Part shown: positions 51,301 through 63,090 of the stretch, piece after piece
Layout of the letters: each line of letters begins with the position of its first letter
Numbering within the stretch: position 1 is the first letter of the stretch
Source of the DNA: Aulostomus chinensis
Lineage: Eukaryota > Chordata > Actinopteri > Syngnathiformes > Aulostomidae
Direction of reading: 5' to 3'
DNA length: 64,000 nucleotides
NCBI GenBank assembly: GCA_037954235.1
Contig: JBBMOA010000013.1
Location: 20,623,001 to 20,687,000 of the forward strand
Translations under genes and position numbers: made by a program
Notes under the pieces: model-generated
Seen by the model: the letters and a program-made list of their open reading frames with translations, nothing else
Told to the model about the DNA's origin: nothing
The model's database searches: none

Positions 51301-54300
51301 CATTTTTGTTTTTTTTTAATCTTTAATGGGGCAAAGGACTCACCTCCTTTTCAAAACCAGCGATCTTATTGCCCTTCGTGTCTATTAGTGAGCCCTGAGG
51401 TTCACAGGTGATGACATCACGGGTTTGTTTGGGCAGTGGCAGTAGCTGGCGAACTTTTTCCAAACTTTCTGACTGCCGATCTCCAAGTTCTTTCTGTGGA
51501 GACACAATGAATAGACAGGAGCCTTTATGACAATGGAAAGCATAGTTTAACAAAGCCAAAGAACTTTTCCTTCATTATAATGCATCTCACTTCTGACGAC
51601 CCTTCCCCACCACTAGGGTGAGTTGGGTTCTTTCCTGTGCTGTCTCTTTGTTTGTTTACAGGATTGGACTGGGTTCTCATCAGGGGATGTGCTGCACTTG
51701 GGCCCAGTGAAGCACACAGCCTTTAAACCCGCCCCTTACGAGGCTCTCTCGCTCCCTCACTCACACCTCAGCCCAACGCTGACACTTCATCCGTGTGACT
51801 GCATCTATGCTCTAGCAGCAATGACATTGTCTTCAGAGTTTTTCATCTTTCTATTTTTTGTAAAATAAATGAAGCGCTTCCCGATAACTCCTGCGTTACT
51901 CTGTGTTTGTGGTTGCGGCCTAGGAGCCGGGTCGTAACACACTTAAAACCTTGTAGAAGTAATGAAACAAATAGTGAAACTTGAAAGTTTGGCATATTGA
52001 GTTAGGGCAATTATCCACACATTTTTGTTTTCTCTCAAAAACAAGGCAATGCTGCGATCTGTTGATAAATGCTGTGAAATGTACCAAATCTTTTTTTGCG
52101 TGCAAACATATTCAACTCTAACTTAAAGGGAACTATTTTGTGTGGCCTCGTGCCTCTTTCTTACTTCAGGGAAAAGAAATAACACAAAATGAATGGTCCT
52201 AAACTTTGAAGAACAACAAAACTCAGTGACCACCACAATTATTTTCATAATACAAAGTTTGAAATGTTCTTATGCTGGGTGAAAAAGTTCTTACCCTGAG
52301 CTTCTTGACCAGATTCATATAGGCCCTCTTATTCTCCTCCATGCTGCCCTGAGAGATGCTGGACATGTCAGCAGCCAGCGTGCCATTAATCAGCACACTC
52401 AACATGTCCAGCACTGTTGTGAAGAGCTCACTGTTAAAGAGAGAGTTTCAAGTGTTAAATGAGAATATGTGTGGATTGCACTCTGGAGAGGTTCTCTCTG
52501 TTGATGTCTCTCACTTGTTTGACTGCATGTCCACTGTGCCGCTGCTGATGATGTCGAGGAGTAGAACGGCCCACTCTGTGGTCTGCTGGGTGCTGCGCTG
52601 CACCGTGTCAAACATGCCACCCACCTTGTTCGCATAAAATGCCACTAGTGTTAATTTGTGAACTTCATTATTTGAAGCTCATTTCTGGCTTCACAAACAT
52701 TCACAAAGGTTTTTTTTGTTGTTTTTTGAGTTGGAAATTCAACTTCAGCCACAGGAGCCACCCTTCCAAGCTGGTTGATGTTCTCAAAAAGCACTTACAA
52801 GATTCAGCCGTAGTTTCAGAGCCTCATGCATCATTTGCTTCGCCTTGCAGTCATCCTGGTACTGGTCTTCTCTCCAGTTGGTTACAATCTGCTGGACTTG
52901 GCTGTAGAGGGAGGTGAGAAGACCCTCTCTCTGCTCATCTTGACCCTTCAGGCAGGTCAGCACCAAAGACAGGAATGGCTGCTGGCTCAGTAACGACATA
53001 CTAATGAGAACAAAATGAGAGGAAATCCCATGAAGACAGTAAGTAGATTTACAAAGTGACCAGAGAATACCTTTCATCTTGTAAGACTACCAAATTAAAT
53101 CTAATTTGTTCCATTCCTTTCAAAAATACACTTGCCACTTACCTTTTCTGTTTCTGCCTGTCCCTCTCCTTCCGCGAGGAGGAGCCCAGGTGCTGTCCCT
53201 TCTCCAGCTCCTCCCCTGCTGCCTTCAGTACATGGCCCTGAACGGAGGTGTCCAGCTTGGCTATCAGCGGAGCCACTAGCCATACACCTGACCGCTCTGA
53301 TGAGCTGTAATACACAAAGCAAAATAATGTTACATTTCAAAGTCAATACAGAAATCATGGATAATAAATTGAGGTTGGAAGGTTGGCTATCTATTATCAA
53401 AATATTTCTGGGAGGGTTTTTGTTTTGTTTTTTTGCAAGGGAAATACCTTTAACGCAACAGCAGTTTCTGATTCCATTATCAGAAGTAACAGAAGCATGC
53501 ATGAGTGCAACACACACCTTAAGATAGGTTTCATCTTGCTTGTGGTGCTGCTGTTGTTAGATGCGGAGCCACCTGCAGCAGCTGCTCCATTCCCTGAGGG
53601 GTTACTGGAGTTCATCTCAGCTGATTTCTGAAACACCTCAATTGTAGCCTTGGCAATGTTCTCCAAGAGAGAATAGAGCTCCTGTGGGAAAACATTAAAA
53701 TTCACTTCACAAAGTCTTGAAGGATCTTGACAGACACTGTAGTTCACATTTGATGTTTAGGTGCAGTAAAACCAATAGAAGAGGAAACATACATTGTTTG
53801 TGCTCTGTTTGATCATCAGCTGCAGCTCCAGAGAGGACTGTCTCATCGTCCATTGATCCATATTCTATAACATGAACACGTATGCCATTGTCTTAACTGT
53901 AGTCTTCAGAAGCTATCAAGGCCAGTCAATTACATGCAACGCTGGTGATATATTGCCTCACTCGGATTCATCCAGAGGAGGGCAGTAAAACCTCACGATT
54001 CAAGTGCATTAGGGACAACTGAGGAACAGTTTTGGACAAGAAGTTTCCTTTCATATCATCATCAGAGATTTATTGTTATCAACTACTTGTTTCAGGTGTT
54101 CAAAAATTTATCCTTAACATAAAAATTCAGTATGGTCTGGGACTGCACCTGTAGGATGCGTTTGATGCGCTGTCTCTGAGGGTTATCTCCATCATCGCTG
54201 TCCAGCTGACGATGAGGGTAGCAAATAAGCTGCAGTAGCCGCTGGGCCTGAATGTTTACCAGGACCGGGTCCTGCAGGGCACTGCTGTCCTCAGACAGAG

Positions 54301-57300
54301 ACTTTAGGCAACGCTCCCCAACCCACTCCTGCATTGGGAAAAACATCAAGTCAGCAAGGGAAAAGCTAATGAGGCAGCGAAGGAAATGTGAAAAATGATC
54401 AACTTAAATTTTCTAATGTTGGGGATTGAGGTACAATATAAAGGAAAAAACACTTCAGTTGTAATTTGGCTCAAGGCACAGCATCATGAGTCATGCACAA
54501 CTAGGAAAACACAAGATGGTAGGTAGTGAAAAAAAGAGAGAGCAAGAGGACACATTTCAGGAATAGAACTTCACATGCAGGAGCTTTTTTTAAGTTCAAA
54601 GTCTCCTGAGACCACCAACCATTTCCAGCGGGCTCTCTTTGGCCTTGATATCTATGTGATATAAATGACATCTACTCCCGAAAATGATCTCATTCACTAT
54701 TTTTTTATGCATCTTTGCCTTGCTGCTTTTACAAACAGAAAAAGTCAGCTCTGACCTGGTAGTGCAGTCTATTTAGTTTCGGCTCATCTCACCTGCTGGC
54801 AGATGGTCTTCAGAACATACTTTGCATAAACATCCAAGCTGGCTGTTTCTATGGAGACATTGCGCCCCTCAGATATGTCGTTGAGGCCAGCAGGGTGTGA
54901 CAGTCCTGAGCCCCGGAGCTCAGCGTCACCTAGAGACACCAGCAGAAACAAAAATTAGGACATATTATTTAAGAATACTAATCCGCATCAACCCCATGTA
55001 GGAGGCAACCTTGACTAAAACAGATGAGGACAAGACTGATTTTAGACTTGACAAAGTATCTTTTACATGTTCTTAACCTAATGCTATGAGAGTACTTGCA
55101 AACACTCCTACCCAGCATGAAGACAGCTTTGAGAACAGCAAATACTGCTCCCACAACGATGCTGTTCTGAGAAGCAGCTAGAAGATGGCGATCACAGGAC
55201 GACCGGATACCAACAGAAGATTTATCTGCAAGTCACAATAACATTGTAAAACAGCAATTTGACTGAAATGTGTATAAAAACCTATTAGGTTTAGTGGTTG
55301 GGCTTACTACCTGACTTCGAACCATCTTGGGAGACAGGGTTGCGCTGTGGCGTCTTGAAAAGGTGCAACAAAATCCTACAGGTGAGTCTAGCACCTGGTT
55401 CAGAGTCTTGCTCACTGCAGGCTGAAGATAAATCCAGACACATTAGTACTGATTGTTTCCTCAGACCACATAGGCGAAGTTCACTTTTATTTGATAAGCT
55501 AGATCATCTTTGCCACTCAAGTCACACATCTAATTTTAAACTGTCCTGGATAGATGTTTGATCAGCCAGCATGAAGTGGAATTTTTCATAGGGCTCTTGT
55601 GGAAAAGGGAGTGAGAACAAAGCATGTGCCACAGGCAAGAGGGGTTGGCATGAGTAGTAGCTTTATAAAATGAGCCAAACCCAGAAAAACAACATGGCTG
55701 AAAGGGGCTTTGTCTCCAAGCTAAGAGGGAAAAAAATGAACAGCGGGGAGAGTGAGGGGCACTTTCTAGCAAATGCACAAAGCACACTGAGGCTTCATGG
55801 ACCTACGTCAAATACACAGTGTTTATGCTTGTCTCTGACAAAAGTAATGTATTCTCAAGTTTGGTATTATTCCTTCACACAAATATTTGTGTCAAATTTG
55901 TCATGAGTCTTACCTGCATTGAGAAGGGAAGGTATGGCCACACAGCTAACCAGGTCTTCAAGGAGTAGGCACTGTCTAGCAATGAGAATGGCTACAAAGG
56001 TTGCCAGGGAGTCATGGAATGACAAATCGCTAACCTGAGGAATATAAGCGGGGAAATCACAATTCACAGCAAGTAAGTAAATAGGGAGTATAGGACAGTT
56101 GGAAATAAGTTAAAAATCAGGAAAAAAAACAGAAGCGCTGAGCCCCTCCTACCACTTTTGCATGCAAGCAATGAATTTAACAAGGTAAAAGTAAGCCTCA
56201 CAAAAGTCCAACTTACATCTACATTACACAGCAGATCATTGAAGCCACAGTTTCCATTGTTGGAGGAGCAGCAGAGAGCCTTGAGGATGCCGAGCCACTC
56301 TGCACTCAGAGAGCGACAATACGCTGTCAGCTCAGCACACAGGATCCCGATTTCATTCACCCTAAAAGCACAACACATAGCATCACACAACTTTCTTCTT
56401 CTGATCTTAACCTCATACAGATATGTCAATATCCCAACACACCTCTCAGGGTCCCGATGGTCCACGCAAACATCCATCAGCACGTTACAGACGAAGCTGT
56501 AGCGGTTGGCTGGGCTGTCGTTGAGGATCTTGCCCACCATCGAGTGGTTAAAATTGGGGGCTGAGGGGTTGGCGATGGCCTCCATCATGAACACAGGATC
56601 CCAGAGCATATTGGAGTCTGACGGGTCGACATTGCAGTAGATAGAGTTCTTCACTTTGGAGCAGAACTCACTGAAAGAGAAAACAAAGACAGTGAGAAAC
56701 CAAAACAATGAAACAAATCACATCAAGGTGATAAAAGCCCACTTATTTGTGATGACAAATGACAAGATGCCAAGATTATAGATGTGTGCACACATATAAC
56801 CTGCACTCTATTTCCCAAAACAGGACTCATCCTCCAAGGATTCAAAATTCATCATCCAAAAAGACTTTGCAGCAGAGCAGAATGTCCTTTTTTTAGTGTT
56901 TGAAATTACAATTCATTTAACAGCGGAATTCAATTTACCTGAAGATCTCACCAAACTTGTTCTTGAGGTGACTGCAGGAGGTGTAGAGATCATACAAGTA
57001 GGCCAAGATACAGCGCTCAGCAGAAGAACAGTCTGCAGGGTTCACACCCGATTTCACCACAATGCGCAACCTAAGACACACACAATATCAATTCCTCAGC
57101 TTTGTCAGATTTTTGTATCACTTTTATACAGTATTTTAGTGTCATGCCCTTTACAAACCGTTTGTGAGTTATTTCTAAGAGAAGCTAAAGCACAACAGGT
57201 AGTATGAGCAGTTTCACCAATGTCTTAAATTTCAAATATTCCTTAAGGCTCGGAATCTGAATCATTTTAGTTCATTTCATAGATAACAACAACCAGTACT

Positions 57301-60300
57301 ACTACTTTAATATATAGTGTAATGATGAAAGTCCAGGGTACAGAGGGTGATCAAAGACTGACACTTTGAGGTAACCTGCAGACATACCCATCAAAAACTT
57401 GTGCCGTCTGCTCAGGATTGAGAATGAGGCAGGAGTGGTACCTCCTCAGCACAGCCACGATACACAGACAAAGGCTGGTGGTGTAGGTGCCCACCAGGCT
57501 GGACGACTTCAGCAGCAGTTCAGCTTCCACCAGACTCAACTCATTCAGAAGCTGCGGAACACACACACGATGAAGAAGATCATCGAGACTCATCTATGTT
57601 AAATGACATGTGTCTCGTACCTGAATAGCGAAGTCTATGAGGCCACTAATGTTGAGGGAGTATTCCATGAGGTCAAAGATGAACTGAATGTGCTGGACTA
57701 CAGGCAAGTGATAAGACATCCCTAAGGCAAAGCTGGTGATCTGTTCCAGAACATTTCTGGACACCTGCACAAAAAAAAAAAAAAAAAAAAAATCAGATAC
57801 CATTCAATATAGCAAGTCTTGCCTTTTGACACAAAAGATGTACAGGTTTAATAAGTAGAAACACAATACAATGCCACAATATGTGTATCTATAAATCATG
57901 TATATATTAAAATTTTGTTGTTAGACAGACACAAGGGAACCTCTGGGATATCCAAATGTTAAGCGAACCATTTCATCAGGCAGTAAAACTGTGGGTGACC
58001 AAAAACACGCTTTCCAGTAACAACACATTTCATGGACAAATAAGGACAAATTAAATATTTAATGCTATTAAGATTTTTTTTTTAAGTTATCCAACAAAAT
58101 CCAGAGCCAAACAAGGTTTCCAAATCAGAAGATTAAGGAATTTACTAAATGCATGCATCCTTTTTAATGCAAGGCAAATGCCCGAAATTTCTCAAAGAGC
58201 TTTCACCCTCCTGAGACTGACTCCTGACTGCAGGCACTGAAATGAGTCATCTCTCTGTGATTAGTTCCGAACAATTAAGGGAGCCGTACATCCTCTGAAT
58301 CATGAAACGGATGAAAACATCTAAAACTGCAGCTGTGTGGTCCCACCTGGGAGGTGACCTGATGCTGGTCGAAGTGGGAGAGGTGCTGGAATTTGGAGAA
58401 GATATCTTCTGCGGTGGGAAAGGCCTCCGGCTTATTCCTCTTCCTCTTTTGTCCTTCCTCCCCCCCTTTGAATGTTTAAAAAGAGAGTGCAAAATGAGAG
58501 AGAAAGCAGCAACTCACAACTGGTCAGCGGTGTTCTTTCAAGTACACCAAATAGGCCAACCATGAAATCAAGTTAAGCCAATGCTCTGTTATTTCATTTC
58601 CAGCCTCCTTCGATTAAAAGCTTCCTTGCAAAAGAGGCGGATCTGCAGTCACTGACAGGACCATGACAGGAGAAACAACTGTGAGTTGAAGGTCAAAGCA
58701 AAATGTGCCACACAAAGCCCTTCAATTTATGCAATTATAAAACCTAAAAACTGTACTTTATAAAGTCACATGTATCTAAGATTAAGTGGCTGTAAAAAGA
58801 TTAACTTTATTAGCATAGAAATTGGATGGGACGTTTCAGGAACCAAAAATTTAAACCTGGCTTTGTCCAATATTCAGCTTTCTGTTCTGAACATTTATAC
58901 TTGTTTGTATTTAATGAGAGAACCACTAATTTGCATTTTTAATTTCTTGTGATACAAAAAAATGTCTAATAACAAACTAGTTTTATGGAGTATGGACTCC
59001 ATCTCAAGGGATAAGGAGGTGGAACGTTACCATCTGATGTGCAAGAAGACTAAAAGAATTAGTGTAGGGCAGAGTAACAACTGTGCCTTTGGGAAGATAG
59101 ATTTCTGATGGGAAAAAAAAAAAACTTTCACCCCAAAAGGTGGGTGAATTCAAGTAAAATGTAATCCTGAACGGCTGTTTGCTGCCAGACAAATGGCACG
59201 CTCACAGCTAAACAACTGTAACATCATGAGTGCAGGGGAAATGTGGGATGTTAAGTGATCTCGCAAATAAACCGGAGAAGTACCTGTCTCTGCTGTGCTT
59301 TTGCGGTTGAGCACCTTCAAGATGTCTTTGGTTATTTTCTTGATGGTGTGCCGCGCCTCATCTCTCAGTTTGCCCACACCGTACAGCACCACTAACCGCT
59401 GGTTGCACTCATGGCTGGCACTCTCCTCCTAAAGACAGGAATGAAAAGTTGAAACAGCTCTCCTGAACAGACGCAGGCTGAGGTAACAGAGACATACTAG
59501 CAGTTACATCATTATTGTATCTATCAACTGTTAACGATGGGCTACAGAAATAAATACAGAGACTCTGACCAATTTAATGCAGAAAAAATAACAAACAGGC
59601 AACAACATATTAGCTGGGATTTTGGTTCAGGTGTCAAGACTGTGACTGCTCTTACCTGAGGAATGGGGAAATGGGTGGCATACTGAATGTGCCGAGGTTG
59701 CTCGTACAGTTGAGGGAAGGCCGGGTCCATACCCTTATCCTTACAGGTGGCCTTGCTGTCCTGCTCTGGGGCAGGCTTTTCAGGGGAGGGGCTCCCCTTC
59801 GACTCACAGTGCATCGGAGGAGAGAACATCTGCAAGCCAAGAGGAGGCTGGCATCACTGAGAGCAGCAGCACGAGGAATGCTAAAAACTCACAAGTGGAG
59901 AGTGCTATTGATTCCAAACACTAGAAAGCAACAGAAATATACCTCGTCAAAATTAGCACTCGAGTTTTGATCGATTTCCATAGACTCCGACAAGCCGGTA
60001 TCCTGAAGAACACACGATAACCTCATGTTACACCTTTTACCCCACACTGGCAAGCTGTACCGATGTAAGAATGACTCATCACTCTCCACCAACAACAAGA
60101 ACAGATGCATTTCAACATGCCTCCATCTTGACACTGCTGCCTGCGTCCTGCTCCTTGCGATCCGATTCATCAGAGGGCTCATCGCTGGGGGAGCGGGGGC
60201 GGGGCAGGTGGGAGTCGGAAGCCAAGTCACCCCGGGAAATGAGTGTGCACATGTAGATGTTGTGGGAAAAGACGTCGTGACGGATGAGCTCACAGAAGAG

Positions 60301-63090
60301 CAGGACAAGGTTGGAGAACTCCACTCTCTCATTTTCATTCCCAGGCTCGGCTAATATACAGAAAGAAGGATTTGAATAATTAATACCAGGTTTCCCTTGA
60401 CAAATCATTTATAATGAATATGCACAGTTCCAAGAAATCACAGGCAAAGGGGGTATAACGTTCGTTTAATAAGAGATCAAGATCTACTTTGATACATTTA
60501 AAAATCCCAGCTGCAGGAAAACTAAAATACTAAATAAATAAATAAATAAATAATAAAAAAAACTCACTCAGCGTGGGTGCCTGAGTATCGAGGAACTGCA
60601 GCAGTACATCCTGAAAGACTGGTAGTGTAGCAGCAGAAAGGGATCCGGATGACACAGAGCCCTTCTCATCCACCACCTCTGACTCACCACACCTCTGCAA
60701 AGACAAACACACAAGCTATTTACACACTTGACATGTTCATTTGAGGTTACAGTTTGTCCACAAGGAAAGAAAAAAAAAGTTATTTTCTTTCTCTACTCCC
60801 ATAACTTTGCAAACGCTGCAGCGGCAACAGAAGCTTTCCAGCTTGAGTCCCCTGGGGGTTTTTAAACATCTTGGGGAGATTCTCTCTGGCAACATGTTTT
60901 TGCTTTCAGTGTTTTAATTCCACTTGTAACTTGCTGCTTTGTACATTTATTCATTTTAATGTTTCGTCTTCTGTATTGTTGTGTACTGTCGATTGCCTCC
61001 ATCAGGATAGGACTCTCATTGAGATCACCTGTACAAACAGAAGTGAAATAATAGGGTCTTCGCCTGAAGTACCTTCAGGCTCAGGCCCCAATAAAAAACG
61101 CCTAGACTTCTAAACATTTATTCTACTGTAACAGATTTTGAAATGTTGTGTCTGGTCAGTTGTCTGACAAACTGAAATGGGACCTAAAGCTGTGAAGCTT
61201 AGTTCTGGTATTCTTTCAAAGTACCTCTGCATGATTTATAGTTAAAAGGAAAATACTATTTCTTACACTGATGCTCTTTTCCTGTCTGAAACCAGCAGCG
61301 CTTCTGTTTTCTTATGATAGACCACATGATGGGCCAATAGAGGCAACCAGCCAAGACAAAACCTTACCAGTACATGTTGTGAGGACTCCCAAGTACATAT
61401 TGCTTTTATTGCATGAGGTCAAAAAGCTTGAGGACCACTAACATGGATGTAATGACATTGATCACAATTAAAACAGTAGGAATCGAAACATTGGGACCTG
61501 TAGAACAAAGCAAGAAGATCCAACTATGCGTGGAGTGTCTTACCTCAGCTTCTATTTCAGCTTGTCTCTTCTCCAGCAGCTTGGCCACCACCATGGCTCT
61601 ATGTCTGCCCGAGCGCTTACAACACACTGCCCACTCACAAAGCAGGGTTACCACTGCATCGTCATCTGGTGACATCTGGAGAGAAGCACAATTTATGAGA
61701 AAACATCCCTAAAAACAGAATTATTTGAATCCACATTTAATAACCTGATTTATCGGATCGTGTGGCATCGGGGCAGATGCTAGCGCGGAATTTCGTATTT
61801 TTTTTTAAACAAGCAATAAAGCAATGGGATCATCTTTGGTGCAGAATCTATATTGATCTTTGTAATTATCTCATTGAAAATCATCAAATGTGTTTTCTAG
61901 TGAAAAATTGAGAGTTAAGGTGAATCAATCCTTACCTCATGGCCATCTTTACTCTGGCCTGAACCAAATATTCCCTTGTACAGGGAGTCCAGTGAGTTGT
62001 TAAAGTCAGATTTCTCAAAGCTGTGGTTGTCCAAAACTTCCAGGGTGTGCAGAACCCTCCCGATGGTGAACCCTGGCAACAGATAACAGAAAACATCTCA
62101 AATCAGACAACCAAACGATGATCCAGTTGTCTTCACACCAACAGTGGACAGGTGAGGGTACAGATACAGGAGGAGATTTCTAACCTGCTGTAGTCTCCTG
62201 GCACTTATCAAACGACCACCGAAACTCCACAGCCTGACCCCTCTCCTTAATCTGCTCCTCAATTTCTCTCAACTTTGCACGGACCTGAAACGAAGAAAAC
62301 GTGACCAAACATGATCTAAAAATGGAAAACAAATGTGAAACCTGCAATTTATACATAATGTAGACACATTTAAAGGTTGCCTTGATGTGAAAAATAGCAT
62401 GAATATAAACAAAAAGAATAATGATTTACCTAAGACACTCCAGTTTGCAGACAGAAGACACTGGACATACCTGCTGAGTAAAGGCTGTATTTCCCCCAGG
62501 CATTGGCAAGCTGGACGGGGCAATGGGTAGGAGATCCAGAGGGGAACCCGTCTTGTTTCTGTTGTCTGTTAGAGAGTAATGCCACACCAGAGCACTGGGA
62601 CAGCACAACACTATGCTCTAATGCACCAACCAGAAAAGACAAAAAAAAAGAGAAAAACATCATTAGGAGGTGAGGTATTTTAACAATTGGATTGCACATC
62701 CACAGCTACGCCCCCAAATTTAGGTCTCTCCTCTGCCTTTGCTGGCAATCCTGCTGCCAGACAACCACATCTGTGGTATTCATGGACTTATGGTACGTCA
62801 AAATGAGATCACAGTACCTGTAACATGCAGCTGAGGCCAAACACCAGAGGTCGGTGCTGGGGGCAGATGTAGAAGTCTGTGAAAGGTGTTTGGGGCTGGT
62901 TCCCTCCTGCCGGCTGGGACGTCGGCGTGGGGGGCAGAGTATTGCCTTGTGGCGTCAAGATACCATGAGCTGGATGCCCTCCTGTGCCGGGGCCAAGGCT
63001 CCCATCGCTTAGCAACAGGTTGAGGCGACGTGTGCAGAAGTAAGCCAGTCTGCGTGACAAGTAAGCCGACTGTACAAATTCTCCTGAGTA
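46022..63090 (-). CDS. med12: Mediator subunit 12 (5' end beyond window)
   Basis: MED12 links the CDK8/cyclin C kinase module to Mediator. Exons, 5' to 3': 62818-63090, 62471-62617, 62185-62284, 61936-62072, 61544-61675, 60568-60694, 60121-60350, 59943-60002, 59656-59829, 59284-59428, 58347-58465, 57621-57764, 57388-57551, 56939-57070, 56443-56670, 56217-56361, 55914-56034, 55311-55421, 55112-55225, 54793-54929, 54149-54328, 53793-53864, 53518-53681, 53143-53304, 52799-53000, 52515-52624, 52295-52430, 51344-51493, 50750-51112, 50470-50608, 50110-50324, 49786-49860, 49357-49574, 49033-49213, 48118-48354, 47876-47957, 46022-46059. Frames join without a break into 1887 aa. The first visible residues, YSGEFVQSAYLSRRLAYFC, match human near residue 283; the LCEWAV motif is in 61544-61675; the Q-rich tail ends NTQPGQSTNSYY. 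The CDK8-activating N-terminus is off the window. MED12L was rejected. Confidence 0.95.
46368..46614 (+). mobile_element. tRNA-headed SINE, second head type
   Basis: The head GGCATGGCTCAGAGGTCGAG plus a B box GGTTCAATCC is tRNA-like but differs from that of the SINE at 3498. The middle (CCTTGAGCAAGATACTGAACCC) is also different, while the tail from CCCTGCAACAGACTGGCGAC to GGATGGATGG is the same. A perfect 11-bp target-site duplication, TTCTCCACAGC, lies at 46357-46367 and 46615-46625. It sits in the last med12 intron. Confidence 0.85.
46945..47645 (-). pseudogene. Ty3/Gypsy pol relic (reverse transcriptase end to RNase H)
   Basis: On the minus strand, successive frames spell degraded but clear Gypsy pol pieces: ATIKYLV, PVSAKVEPVMKLPVPT and ELQPFLGTPGYYRAF (end of reverse transcriptase), then HPVVFFSTERF, LILALEHFQ, DHRLVLFL and LKIQHVKGK (RNase H). 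Frameshifts and stops break it into several frames. No integrase, gag or LTRs are recognisable nearby, so it is an old fragment in the last med12 intron, in the same orientation as med12. Confidence 0.8.
48322..48357 (-). repeat. med12: (CAG)n polyglutamine tract in med12
   Basis: Eleven to twelve pure CAG codons open this exon directly at the splice acceptor, so several CAG copies could serve as the acceptor. Further mixed CAG/CAA runs occur through 48190-48300 and at 49055-49115. Confidence 0.85.
51593..51939 (+). mobile_element. Solo LTR of a Ty3/Gypsy-type element
   Basis: The 347-bp unit ends in GGGTCGTAACA and begins CTGACGACCC, near-perfect inverted ends (TGTTACGACCC expected at the start). 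It is flanked by a 5-bp target-site duplication, CACTT, at 51588-51592 and 51940-51944. An AATAAA at 51864-51869 is placed as expected for an LTR. No internal retroelement sequence adjoins, so this is a recombined solo LTR. It lies in a med12 intron, opposite in orientation to med12. Confidence 0.82.
57771..57792 (+). repeat. med12: A22 tract next to a med12 splice acceptor
   Basis: Read as transcript, this is a run of 22 T that forms the polypyrimidine tract of the acceptor for exon 57621-57764 (T run, then GTGCAG). Confidence 0.9.
60537..60559 (+). repeat. (AAAT)n microsatellite
   Basis: About five AAAT units in a med12 intron, just downstream of an exon on the minus strand. Confidence 0.85.

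Noticed and set aside
59004..59192. Possible extra med12 exon with a strong poly-T acceptor on the minus strand near 59110
   Set aside because: No donor gives a length that keeps frame, and the peptide does not align convincingly with the human segment.
46022..63090. Alternative assignment as MED12L
   Set aside because: The Q-rich tail, exon joins and central sequence match MED12 more closely than what I recall of MED12L; a phylogeny would settle it.
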